A stretch of DNA of 64,000 nt from Fulvivirga marina (GTDB lineage: Bacteria; Bacteroidota; Bacteroidia; Cytophagales; Cyclobacteriaceae), in contig NZ_JAEUGD010000042.1 in NCBI RefSeq assembly GCF_016775155.1, positions 1 to 64,000 on the forward strand, given 5' to 3'. The notes below the pieces were generated by a model that was given only the letters and a program-made list of their open reading frames with translations, did no database searches and was not told the DNA's origin. Numbering within the stretch: position 1 is the stretch's first letter; the number at the start of each line of letters is the position of its first letter. Shown piece after piece: positions 31,028 to 39,183 of the stretch. The position numbers and the translations under genes are program-made.

Positions 31028-31486
31028 ATGAAAAATATGGATAAGTCAAAGATGGATGATCTCTATACTGAGTATACCCAGGTTCGTTTTCTGGATATTA
31101 ATAAAGAGCAATTCATCTATATCGCTCATTTGTTGCCCTCGTGTCTTATCGTGATGAGCGATGGCTTGTTAGATAGGGAAGAGTGGGTTACATTAAAACG
31201 GCTTTCTAAGATTTTGGGAGATGAATTTGCCACTGAAGATCTTGGTCTGGAAGAGAAGGAAGAGAACCTTATGCTTATCTACAAGGCTGAGATCAGGTAT
31301 CTGCTTAAAAATAGAGAAAAGTGGGAAGCAAAGTTTATTGCTGCCTTAAGAGATTATTTGGCCAATAACGATGCCTCCAAAGAGTTTTTAAATGAAACTA
31401 TGGAATTGTTTGCTTCTCAGGAGCAGGATACTGAAAAGGCTGAATATCGCACCTACAAAAGATTGAAAGAGGAGTTAAACCTCTAG
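31028..31486 (+). CDS. Small cytoplasmic helical protein, TerB-like
   Basis: This 152-residue, all-alpha, charged protein has no signal peptide. The segment LPSCLIVMSDGLLDREEWVTLKRLSKILGDEF resembles the TerB/DUF533-type helical fold, where an acidic SDG-x-x-D motif is conserved. I cannot assign a function. It follows mltF by 43 bases, and its last 12 bases overlap the 3' end of convergent kmo. Confidence 0.6.
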   Translation: MKNMDKSKMDDLYTEYTQVRFLDINKEQFIYIAHLLPSCLIVMSDGLLDREEWVTLKRLSKILGDEFATEDLGLEEKEENLMLIYKAEIRYLLKNREKWEAKFIAALRDYLANNDASKEFLNETMELFASQEQDTEKAEYRTYKRLKEELNL

Positions 31487-32812
31487 TTTTTCAACAATAT
31501 TTTTAAAGTCCAACTCCTCCCAGGTGTTTTCAATGTCGGGAGATCTCATCACCTCATCCATTATCTCTTTTTGCCTTCTGCCAATATTTAGTGCTTCTGA
31601 ATAGCGTATATCCTCATTAAATGTAACCATGGAGTATAAAGGAGTCCATTTTTCCGGATAAAGCTCATGTAGCCTAGCCTCGATCTTTTTTCTGAGTAAA
31701 AAGTCTTCGTCAGCTACGAGATCCCTCATTTCAATAAAATTCTGAAGAGCAAGGTCGGAAATAGCATCGACATCTGGTTTTCTGGTTTCATTAAACTTTT
31801 GTAAGACTACATCCCAATTATCCTGATGTTGATCCAACAGTGCATTCAGGATACGACAGTCTTCGAAGCCACTATTCATACCCTGACCGTAGAATGGTAC
31901 TATTGCATGTGAGGCATCACCTATAATTAATGTCTTGTTTTTAACCCAGGGATAGGATTTTACGGTAACGAGAGATGAGGTAGGGTTAGTCTGAAAGTCA
32001 TCAGCTAATGTTGGCATTAACTCGTAGGCATCCGGGAACACTTCTTTGAAAAATTGCTCTACATCATCACGGGTTTGCAAAGTGTCAAATGACGGCTGCC
32101 CGTTGAATGGGAAAAATAAAGTAACGGTAAAGCTGCCATCCAGATTAGGTAGAGCGATAAGCATATAATTACCTCGAGGCCAGATATGTAAGGCATTCTT
32201 ATCAATTTTAAAGCCATTGTTGGGTGCAGGAGGTATGCTTAACTCCTTGTACCCATGCTCTATATAGTATTGAGAAAAATTGAAGCGATCAGTACGCTGC
32301 ATAAAACCTCTCACCACGGAGAATGCTCCGTCTGATCCTATGATTATATCTGCACTTTGTTCAATTTCTTTTCCATTGACATCAAATGAAAGGAGGTTTT
32401 TCTCAAAATCTATTCCTGTACACAAATGATCAAAGTGTATTTTGACTCCGAGTTTTTCTGCTTCATTCATCAATAATTCATTGAGGCCACCTCTTGAAAT
32501 AGAGTTAATAGCCTGGCCCAGCCGTCCATAGGGTTGAAAAGTAAGGGAGCCTTTATGGTCGTGCATCATCCTGCCTTGCATGGGAATAACCATTTTTTTT
32601 GCAGCCTCATTTAAACCAACCTCTTTCAGAGGTCGAAGTCCACGATTGCTTAATGCAAGGTTGATGGAGCGGCCTGCATCAGCACTGCCTTTGCGCATAT
32701 CTCTACGGCGCTCATATAGGTCTACCTTATATCCTCTTTTAGCCAGGTAAATAGCCATTAATGAACCAACAAGCCCGGCGCCAACGAGGGCTATCTTTTC
32801 TACATTTTGCAT
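31475..32812 (-). CDS. kmo: Kynurenine 3-monooxygenase
   Basis: Kmo hydroxylates L-kynurenine to 3-hydroxykynurenine with FAD and NADPH. The FAD dinucleotide fold IALVGAGLVGSLMAIYLAKRGY is at residues 7-28, followed by RSINLALSNRG, and the second FAD motif IIGDASHAIVPFYGQGMNSGFEDC is near 298. Length is 445 residues. It is the last gene of the haaO-ogt-kynU-kmo unit and starts 2 bases after kynU. Eukaryotic Kmo has a C-terminal membrane anchor that is absent here. Confidence 0.96.
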   Translation of the reverse strand: MQNVEKIALVGAGLVGSLMAIYLAKRGYKVDLYERRRDMRKGSADAGRSINLALSNRGLRPLKEVGLNEAAKKMVIPMQGRMMHDHKGSLTFQPYGRLGQAINSISRGGLNELLMNEAEKLGVKIHFDHLCTGIDFEKNLLSFDVNGKEIEQSADIIIGSDGAFSVVRGFMQRTDRFNFSQYYIEHGYKELSIPPAPNNGFKIDKNALHIWPRGNYMLIALPNLDGSFTVTLFFPFNGQPSFDTLQTRDDVEQFFKEVFPDAYELMPTLADDFQTNPTSSLVTVKSYPWVKNKTLIIGDASHAIVPFYGQGMNSGFEDCRILNALLDQHQDNWDVVLQKFNETRKPDVDAISDLALQNFIEMRDLVADEDFLLRKKIEARLHELYPEKWTPLYSMVTFNEDIRYSEALNIGRRQKEIMDEVMRSPDIENTWEELDFKNIVEKLEV

Positions 32813-32814
32813 GA

Positions 32815-34083
32815 TTAAAATATTACTTTTTTTAAGATGTCATAAAAGTTAAAAACATCTTCAAATGTGTTATACAAGGGGACAGGTGCTACACGAATAA
32901 CATTAGGCTCCCTCCAGTCAGCTACTACACCTGATTGGGTGAGATGTTCAAAAATGGCTTTTCCGTTATGGGTTACAAGCAATGACAATTGACATCCTCT
33001 GGCATTGGGTTCTGTGGGGGTTATCATTTGCAGAAAACCCTCATCTTGTAATTCTTTAAGTAGTGATTCGAGATAGCCTGTCAGTTTAAGACTTTTTTCA
33101 CGAAGTGCCTCCATGCCCGCTTCATTGTATATCTCAAGGGCGGCTAAGTGGGCAGCGCTGCTAAGTACATTAACATTACTCAACTGCCAGCCATCTGCTC
33201 CTTCCATAGGTTTAAAGCCTTTTTCCATTTTAAACCTTTCCTCTTCATTGTGACCCCACCAGCCTGCGAATCGAGGTATATCCGGATTGTTGCCATGCTT
33301 CTCATGTACAAAAATACCACTCACTCCTCCAGGGCCAGAGTTAAGATACTTGTAGCTACACCATGCAGCGAAGTCCACCTCGTGTTTGTGAAGTTCGAGA
33401 GGAACATTGCCGGCCGCATGAGCAAGGTCAAAACCCACAAAAGCACCAGCTTGGTGACCTGCCTCAGTAATTTTTTGGATATCGAAAAACTGACCTGAAT
33501 AATACTGTACACCGCTAAGCATTACAAGTGCCAGGCTGTCTTTATGTTCTTCAATTTTGCTTATTATATCTTCTGTCCTTAGCGTGTGTTCACCTTTACG
33601 AGGTGAAATCTCTACCAGTGCCTCATTGTAGGGCAGTTTGTGAAACTTTATTTGACTTTCCACAGCATACTGGTCTGAGGGGAAAGCTCCGGATTCGATA
33701 AGTATTTTGTGCCTGGTTTTGGTTGGGCGATAAAATGAAACCATCATCAGGTGTAAGTTTGAGGTGAGGCTATTCATAGAGACCACTTCTGAAGGGAGAG
33801 CACCTACTATTTTTGCCAACGCCTCTTTACTGAATTTATGATAATGAAACCAAGGGCGCTTTTGAGAGTGAAAATGCCCTTCCACACCTAGGGTAGCCCA
33901 ATCATCAAGCTCTTCATTTATATAAGTTTTTGTGCTTTTGGGTTGAAGCCCTAAAGAGTTGCCCGTGAAATAAATGACGTCTTTCCCTTTGAGCTTTGGG
34001 ATATGAAATCTGTTTCTAAATGCTTTGAGAGGATCTTCGTTGTCCAATTGCTGTGCGTAAGCCAGCGTATTTTTATTGCTCAT
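32815..34083 (-). CDS. kynU: Kynureninase
   Basis: KynU is a PLP enzyme that splits 3-hydroxykynurenine (or kynurenine) to 3-hydroxyanthranilate (or anthranilate) and alanine. The PLP-lysine segment CSYKYLNSGPGG is near residue 240 and GFDLAHAAGNVPL near 215. The start giving MSNKNTLAYAQQLD fits homologous N-termini. An upstream ATG at 34119 would add 12 residues and overlap the methyltransferase gene by 8 bases. It lies between the methyltransferase and kmo. Confidence 0.95.
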   Translation of the reverse strand: MSNKNTLAYAQQLDNEDPLKAFRNRFHIPKLKGKDVIYFTGNSLGLQPKSTKTYINEELDDWATLGVEGHFHSQKRPWFHYHKFSKEALAKIVGALPSEVVSMNSLTSNLHLMMVSFYRPTKTRHKILIESGAFPSDQYAVESQIKFHKLPYNEALVEISPRKGEHTLRTEDIISKIEEHKDSLALVMLSGVQYYSGQFFDIQKITEAGHQAGAFVGFDLAHAAGNVPLELHKHEVDFAAWCSYKYLNSGPGGVSGIFVHEKHGNNPDIPRFAGWWGHNEEERFKMEKGFKPMEGADGWQLSNVNVLSSAAHLAALEIYNEAGMEALREKSLKLTGYLESLLKELQDEGFLQMITPTEPNARGCQLSLLVTHNGKAIFEHLTQSGVVADWREPNVIRVAPVPLYNTFEDVFNFYDILKKVIF

Positions 34084-34111
34084 TTGAAAATTGAAATCGT
34101 TTGCGTCAATA

Positions 34112-34591
34112 TTAGGCAAAAATTTTCATCTGTTCACTGCGTATAATACCTTCGTGTTTTAAGAGCCATTCCTTTTTCTCTAAACCTCCGGCAAAACCTA
34201 CTAAACTCCCGTCTTTTCCTATAACCCTGTGGCAAGGTACTATTATGGGGATCTTATTTTTGCCATTGGCAGTACCTGCAGCCCTAATACATTTGAGATC
34301 GCCAAGGCGGATGGCCAGTTCGCTGTAGGAAATGGTTTTTCCAAAAGGAATCTTTAGTAATTCTGACCATACTCGGTTCTGAAAATCAGTCCCAGTTAGT
34401 TTTATTGGAATAGAAAATTGTTTGAGATTTCCCTGAAAATACGCATCCATTTCGTTTATGCACTGATTGATTAATGCATTTTCAGAGTAATCATTCCGAT
34501 TGTCTTCTGTAAAGCAGGCCTCTGTAATGGCTGCATTATCTACCGATATCTTGATCCCACCTATAGGAGATTGGTACACGGCAGTTTCCAT
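34112..34591 (-). CDS. ogt: Methylated-DNA--cysteine S-methyltransferase
   Basis: Ogt repairs O6-alkylguanine by transferring the alkyl group irreversibly to its own cysteine. The active-site motif VPCHRVIG is near residue 128, with the DNA-binding arginine helix around LKCIRAAGTANGKN. I start at the ATG giving METAVYQSPIGG (159 residues). This ATG shares one base with the haaO stop (TAATG). It is embedded in the kynurenine unit although it is a DNA-repair gene, so it is presumably cotranscribed and translationally coupled to haaO. Confidence 0.92.
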   Translation of the reverse strand: METAVYQSPIGGIKISVDNAAITEACFTEDNRNDYSENALINQCINEMDAYFQGNLKQFSIPIKLTGTDFQNRVWSELLKIPFGKTISYSELAIRLGDLKCIRAAGTANGKNKIPIIVPCHRVIGKDGSLVGFAGGLEKKEWLLKHEGIIRSEQMKIFA

Positions 34592-35118
34592 TAAACAAAG
34601 CGTTCGTCTACCTCCATAACATGGCCGCAACTATCGCAGGTCCGCATTTCTTTAGAGCTATAAAACTCTTTAAAGCGCGAAAGGAAATCCTTCTCAATGT
34701 TTTTTAACGGAAAATATGTTTCGTGTAGTTTGTGATTGCAGTTGTCACAAAACCACATGAGTCCATCAGTGTGTTGCTCCTCTCGAACTCTTTCAATGAC
34801 TAACCCAACTGAGTTGGCAGGTCTGATGGGGGAATGAGGTACCTTAGCTGGGTGTAAATAGATATCTCCAGCCTTTATAGGCACTTCAACAGCTTTTCCA
34901 TTTTCCTGTATTTTGACAATGATGTCACCCTCCAGTTGATAAAAAAACTCCTCGGTTTCATTATAGTGATAGTCTTTTCTGGCATTTGGCCCGCCGACTA
35001 TCATTACTATAAAATCGTCAGCTTCAACATAAAGGTTCTTATTCCCAATAGGTGGTTTTAGGATATCACGGTTATCCTCAATCCACTTTTGAAGGTTAAA
35101 AGGTCTTTTTATAGCCAT
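34591..35118 (-). CDS. haaO: 3-hydroxyanthranilate 3,4-dioxygenase
   Basis: This cupin dioxygenase opens the ring of 3-hydroxyanthranilate to 2-amino-3-carboxymuconate semialdehyde, the branch point to quinolinate/NAD or to degradation. The cupin metal-binding histidines and glutamate are visible in YHYNETEEFFYQLEG near 50. The bacterial C-terminal rubredoxin-like iron site CDNCNHKLHE...CDSCGHVM is near 125-165. Length is 175 residues. It is the first gene of the minus-strand kynurenine unit. Confidence 0.95.
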   Translation of the reverse strand: MAIKRPFNLQKWIEDNRDILKPPIGNKNLYVEADDFIVMIVGGPNARKDYHYNETEEFFYQLEGDIIVKIQENGKAVEVPIKAGDIYLHPAKVPHSPIRPANSVGLVIERVREEQHTDGLMWFCDNCNHKLHETYFPLKNIEKDFLSRFKEFYSSKEMRTCDSCGHVMEVDERFV

Positions 35119-35283
35119 AAAGTAATTTTTAAAATTATGCGTATCTGGTTATTAAGCCTAATTGATTAAATGTCATTAACTATTTGAGTGTTCATCTCAG
35201 CCAAATAACTGACATTATGGACATTTCTCTTTAAATTTAGCGAAAATTAAAACGATACAGATACAGGATTCTAACAAAATCAA

Positions 35284-36072
35284 ATGGATTTAAAGCTAAA
35301 GGATAAAAGAGCAATAGTATGTGGCAGCACTCAGGGTATAGGCAAGGCAATCGCATTTGAGCTAGCCTTATTGGGAGCAAGTGTTACCTTGGTTGCCAGA
35401 AGTGAAGAGAAACTACAAAAAGTACTGGATCAGCTTCCATTGACTCAAGGGCAGGAGCATCACTACATATGTGCGGATTTTGATGATCCAGATAGACTTA
35501 AAACGGCCATTGATCAATATCTGATCAAGGGGAATAATGTTCAGATACTGGTAAATAATACAGGAGGCCCTGCAGGTGGCAAGGCAATCGATGCAAAACT
35601 TGAGGAGTTTGAAGCTGCGTTCAGGAGGCATTTGATCTGTAATCAAATTCTTACTCAGGCAGTAACGCCATTTATGAAACAAGTTGGTTATGGTAGGGTA
35701 ATCAATATTATTTCTACTTCAGTAAAATCACCACTGCCTGGGCTTGGGGTATCTAATACAATTCGAGGCGCTGTAGCAAACTGGGCCAAAACACTGGCTA
35801 CGGAGCTTGCGCCATATGGAATTACAGTTAATAATGTTTTGCCGGGTGCTACCAGCACAGTAAGGTTGGAGAGTATTATTCGAAGCAAAGCGAAAAAAAC
35901 AGATGTTACTGAAGAGGATGTGATGAAAGCCATGAAGAAGGAGATTCCGGCAGGTAGGTTTGCAACTCCTGAGGAGATAGCAGCTGCAGCCGCTTTTCTG
36001 GCTACACCGGCAGCTGCATATATTAATGGGATAAACCTACCGGTTGATGGTGGCAGATTGAGCTGTCTGTAA
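35284..36072 (+). CDS. SDR-family oxidoreductase
   Basis: This is a classical short-chain dehydrogenase/reductase of 262 residues. The cofactor motif CGSTQGIGKAIA is at residues about 13-24, NNTGG near 95 replaces the usual NNAG, and IISTSVKSPLPGLGVSN near 140 lies where the Ser-Tyr-Lys centre is expected. The usual catalytic Tyr-x-x-x-Lys is not obvious: the segment reads VSNTIRGAVANW. It is therefore a divergent SDR of the kind seen beside kynurenine-pathway genes, possibly not a standard dehydrogenase. It is divergent from haaO and 43 bases upstream of the dehydrogenase gene. Confidence 0.85.
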   Translation: MDLKLKDKRAIVCGSTQGIGKAIAFELALLGASVTLVARSEEKLQKVLDQLPLTQGQEHHYICADFDDPDRLKTAIDQYLIKGNNVQILVNNTGGPAGGKAIDAKLEEFEAAFRRHLICNQILTQAVTPFMKQVGYGRVINIISTSVKSPLPGLGVSNTIRGAVANWAKTLATELAPYGITVNNVLPGATSTVRLESIIRSKAKKTDVTEEDVMKAMKKEIPAGRFATPEEIAAAAAFLATPAAAYINGINLPVDGGRLSCL

Positions 36073-36115
36073 TTATCACTGCGGAAGAAAGTTTCTTATT
36101 TACAGAATTACAACA

Positions 36116-37558
36116 ATGAAAACAATACAGAACTATATCAACGGGGAGTTAGTGGAGCCTAAGTCAGGGCAGTATTTGGATAATTACAACCCTGCTGAGG
36201 GAAAAGTATATAGTTTAATACCCGATTCTGACAAATCAGATGTTGAGGAGGCTGTTAAAGCTGCTAAAGCGGCGTTTCCCGAATGGTCTTCCATGCCCAT
36301 ACAGAAGCGCTCTGATATCCTCAACAAAATTGCTGATCTCATTGATAAGAATCATGACCGTCTGGCTGAAGCCGAATCGGTCGATAATGGAAAACCATTA
36401 AAACTTGCTCAGCGAGTAGATATACCTCGAGCATCCAGCAATATGCGTTTTTATGCAACGGCTATTTTGCACTTTGCTTCCGAGTCGCACCACATGGATG
36501 GAGAGGCTGTTAACTATACCACCAGAACCCCGGTGGGTGTGGCAGGCTGTATTTCTCCATGGAATTTGCCTTTATATCTGTTCACCTGGAAAATCGCTCC
36601 GGCACTAGCTGCTGGTAATACTGTTGTGGCTAAGCCTTCCGAGGTAACACCTATGACGGCTTATCTATTTTCAGAACTGTGTATTGAAGCAGGACTGCCC
36701 AAAGGCGTGTTAAATATTGTTCATGGCCTGGGTGCCAAGGCTGGTCAGGCCATTATTGAGCACCCGGACGTACCCATTATATCCTTTACCGGAGGTACGA
36801 CTACTGGTAAAAACATTGCAGCTACGGCAGCTCCAATGTTTAAGAAACTTTCTCTAGAACTGGGAGGCAAGAACCCTAATATCATTTTTGAGGATTGTGA
36901 CTTTGAACAGGCGCTCAATACTTCGGTACACTCTTCTTTTGCTAATCAGGGGCAGATATGTCTTTGTGGATCCCGTATTTTTGTTCAGGAAACTATTTAT
37001 GAGAAGTTTTTAAATGCCTTCGTAGAAAAAGTAAAAGCATTGACAATAGGAGATCCTTTGGAGGACGGCACAAAAGTGGGAGCGGTAGTTTCAGAATCTC
37101 ACATGGAAAAGGTAATGTCATATATTAAGCTGGCTCAGGAAGAAGGAGGGAAAGTTGTAGTTGGAGGCAATAGAAAAAAGCTTGAAGGCCGATGTTCCGA
37201 GGGGTATTTTTTGGAGCCGACGATCATTACCGGTTTGAGTCATCAATGCCGGACAAATCAGGAGGAGATTTTTGGGCCCGTGGTAACCATCATGCCTTTT
37301 AAAGAGGAGAGTGAGGTACTTGAGTATGCCAATAGTACGGCTTATGGACTGGCAGCGACCATTTGGACAGAGAATCTTAAACGAGCACACCGTGTGGCAC
37401 ATCAACTTAAGAGTGGCATCATATGGGTAAATTGCTGGTTGGTTAGAGACCTGCGAACACCTTTTGGAGGAATGAAACAATCAGGTGTAGGGCGTGAAGG
37501 AGGGTGGGAGGCTCTCAGGTTTTTCACCGAACCGAAAAATATTTGCATCAAATTATAA
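36116..37558 (+). CDS. Aldehyde dehydrogenase, aminomuconate-semialdehyde type
   Basis: This NAD-dependent aldehyde dehydrogenase of 480 residues has the catalytic glutamate motif LELGGKNPN near 248 and Cys in NQGQICLCGSRI near 282. The N-terminal WNLPLYLFTWK and the C-terminal INCWLVRDLRTPFGGMKQSG are characteristic of 2-aminomuconate/2-hydroxymuconate semialdehyde dehydrogenases (ALDH8 type). That fits oxidation of the semialdehyde formed downstream of HaaO after decarboxylation. It is cotranscribed with the SDR and divergent from haaO-kmo. Confidence 0.88.
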   Translation: MKTIQNYINGELVEPKSGQYLDNYNPAEGKVYSLIPDSDKSDVEEAVKAAKAAFPEWSSMPIQKRSDILNKIADLIDKNHDRLAEAESVDNGKPLKLAQRVDIPRASSNMRFYATAILHFASESHHMDGEAVNYTTRTPVGVAGCISPWNLPLYLFTWKIAPALAAGNTVVAKPSEVTPMTAYLFSELCIEAGLPKGVLNIVHGLGAKAGQAIIEHPDVPIISFTGGTTTGKNIAATAAPMFKKLSLELGGKNPNIIFEDCDFEQALNTSVHSSFANQGQICLCGSRIFVQETIYEKFLNAFVEKVKALTIGDPLEDGTKVGAVVSESHMEKVMSYIKLAQEEGGKVVVGGNRKKLEGRCSEGYFLEPTIITGLSHQCRTNQEEIFGPVVTIMPFKEESEVLEYANSTAYGLAATIWTENLKRAHRVAHQLKSGIIWVNCWLVRDLRTPFGGMKQSGVGREGGWEALRFFTEPKNICIKL

Positions 37559-37576
37559 GGTTATAAGGGAGCCGGT

Positions 37577-38326
37577 CTAGTTACCGAGTTCCCTATATAA
37601 TACTTCCGCCTGAGATTTAAACATGTGATCTGGGTGTTGGGTAATTAGAGTAAGTTGCTCCTGAGCTTTTTTACTCTCACCTAATTTGAGATATGTTAAA
37701 GCCAGGTACCACTCTGAAACTTCCCTATATAATCCAGTTGCATTTTTAGATGTTTCTTTAAGCCATTTCTCTGCTTGTTCAGCTTCACTAACTGCTAGAT
37801 AGGAAATCCCGAGGTATGTTTTTATGGCATTGTCCTGAAGGTTTTCATCGATATGGCTTTCAAAGTAAGCTATGGCTGCCCTATAGTTTTGCTGATTGTA
37901 TGCGCTAAGGCCCTTTTCTTGTAAGCTTTGCGCATCAGACCTTTGAGAAATTATATCCTCATAAGGTTGGAAGTAGGTAGCAAATAGTTCTTCGTTATTT
38001 GGTTGTGCTACATTTTGTAAAACCAGATAGCCTATTGGGATCATTAGAACTAAAATAACTGCTGCGACAGAGAGTATACGTTTTATAGGAATAACCTTAG
38101 CAGATTTCCTTCCTGAGATTTCTTCCTCCCAGGTTCCTAGTTTTTTCATAAACTCCTGCTCACCAAATGATCTGACTTCTGACATTACATGCAGATAATC
38201 TTCTACCTGTTTATTAAACTCAGCATCATCGGCTCTTCTTTTGTCGAACTCTTCTATCTCATGAGTGCTGAGTTTTCCCTTATGGTAGGCATCTATTAAT
38301 TCTATATCTTTTTCTTCCTGCTCCAT
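37577..38326 (-). CDS. Membrane anti-sigma-like protein with periplasmic TPRs
   Basis: This 249-residue protein has a cytoplasmic N-terminus (about 1-82), a single TM segment (about 84-105, RILSVAAVILVLMIPIGYLV) and a C-terminal periplasmic region of about 140 residues. The N-terminus has the DAYHKGKLSTHEIEEFDKR motif seen at the start of Bacteroidota anti-sigma factors. The periplasmic region carries TPR-like helices (YNQQNYRAAIAYFESH, YLGISYLAVSEAEQAEKWL, WYLALTYLKLGESKKAQEQL). It lies one base after the sigma factor gene and is probably its inhibitor. The TPRs may sense a periplasmic partner. No zinc-binding ZAS motif is apparent. Confidence 0.8.
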   Translation of the reverse strand: MEQEEKDIELIDAYHKGKLSTHEIEEFDKRRADDAEFNKQVEDYLHVMSEVRSFGEQEFMKKLGTWEEEISGRKSAKVIPIKRILSVAAVILVLMIPIGYLVLQNVAQPNNEELFATYFQPYEDIISQRSDAQSLQEKGLSAYNQQNYRAAIAYFESHIDENLQDNAIKTYLGISYLAVSEAEQAEKWLKETSKNATGLYREVSEWYLALTYLKLGESKKAQEQLTLITQHPDHMFKSQAEVLYRELGN

Positions 38327-38327
38327 A

Positions 38328-38906
38328 TTAATGACCTGTTTTGGCCTCTATTAGCTCTTCACGAATTTTTTTCAGACAAAGGCATTTTTTCTTTTTTACT
38401 ACCCCTTCATTCTTGTATCCAAGGTTGGAAGCAATGCTCTCCATTGAAAAATTTTTAAAGTAATACATGAGTAGAATAGACTTGCATGGCTCTCCCAGCT
38501 TCTCAAGGATTTTCTTTACTATCCCCCGCTGATGAGCCTCTTCCTCAACCCTTAAAAGGTCACTACCTGCAGTCTCTATTTCCGGGATTTCATCCAATTG
38601 CACCTTGTGTTTACGCTCTCGAAACAGTTCTCTGACCAGGTTTTTACCTATGCCAAACAGGTAGGTGCTTATGTTGCTTTTTAATGCAGTTATTTTTTCA
38701 TCTTTCACATTAAAGTAGAAAATGGTAAAACTCTTTTGGTACAAATCTAAAGCTTCGTCTTTTGTGATGCGGTGGTGGGCCATGAACCATTTTAGGAAAC
38801 CAGGCCTGTTGATCTCATAAAGCTGGCGAAGAAAATGATCGTCTCCCTGCTTTACCAGCAGAATAGCATCATCTGTTGCTGTGCCATTAGTTTGTACTTC
38901 TTCCAT
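38328..38906 (-). CDS. ECF-type RNA polymerase sigma factor
   Basis: This is an extracytoplasmic-function sigma-70 family protein of 192 residues. Region 2 includes FLKWFMAHHRITKDEALDLYQKSFTIFYFNV, and region 4 has GEPCKSILLMYYFKNFSMESIASNLGYKNEGVVKKKKCLCLKKIRE. The region 4 helix-turn-helix ends in an unusually basic KKKKCLCLKK. It precedes the anti-sigma-like gene by one base and is divergent from the C1 peptidase/CHAT cluster, which it may control. Confidence 0.9.
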   Translation of the reverse strand: MEEVQTNGTATDDAILLVKQGDDHFLRQLYEINRPGFLKWFMAHHRITKDEALDLYQKSFTIFYFNVKDEKITALKSNISTYLFGIGKNLVRELFRERKHKVQLDEIPEIETAGSDLLRVEEEAHQRGIVKKILEKLGEPCKSILLMYYFKNFSMESIASNLGYKNEGVVKKKKCLCLKKIREELIEAKTGH

Positions 38907-39183
38907 CCGTTAGTGCGTACCGGTATAAAAAGGTTACCATACTTCAAGAGGCCAAGATAGACAAACTTTACTTCCTTGAAAAGAGGATAAATCCCCAAAG
39001 GCAAGATACCCATCTTGTAAATACTTTCCTATGCCCAATCTATAGGGCATATTGCCGAACTTTTCATCACTCACAAGGATGCATCTGGGAGATTAATAGC
39101 TTGTTAAGATAGTTTTTCAAAAATTTAGCAAAAGTGGTAACCGATTTTGATTTGAACTCACCAATGACTAAAAATCAAATATT
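38907..39183. promoter_or_regulatory. Divergent sigma factor / C1 peptidase regulatory region
   Basis: This 277-base intergenic region separates the minus-strand sigma/anti-sigma genes from the plus-strand exported-protease cluster. No convincing TAnnTTTG box is present on either strand, which would fit use of the adjacent ECF sigma rather than the primary sigma. No specific site can be named. Confidence 0.35.
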
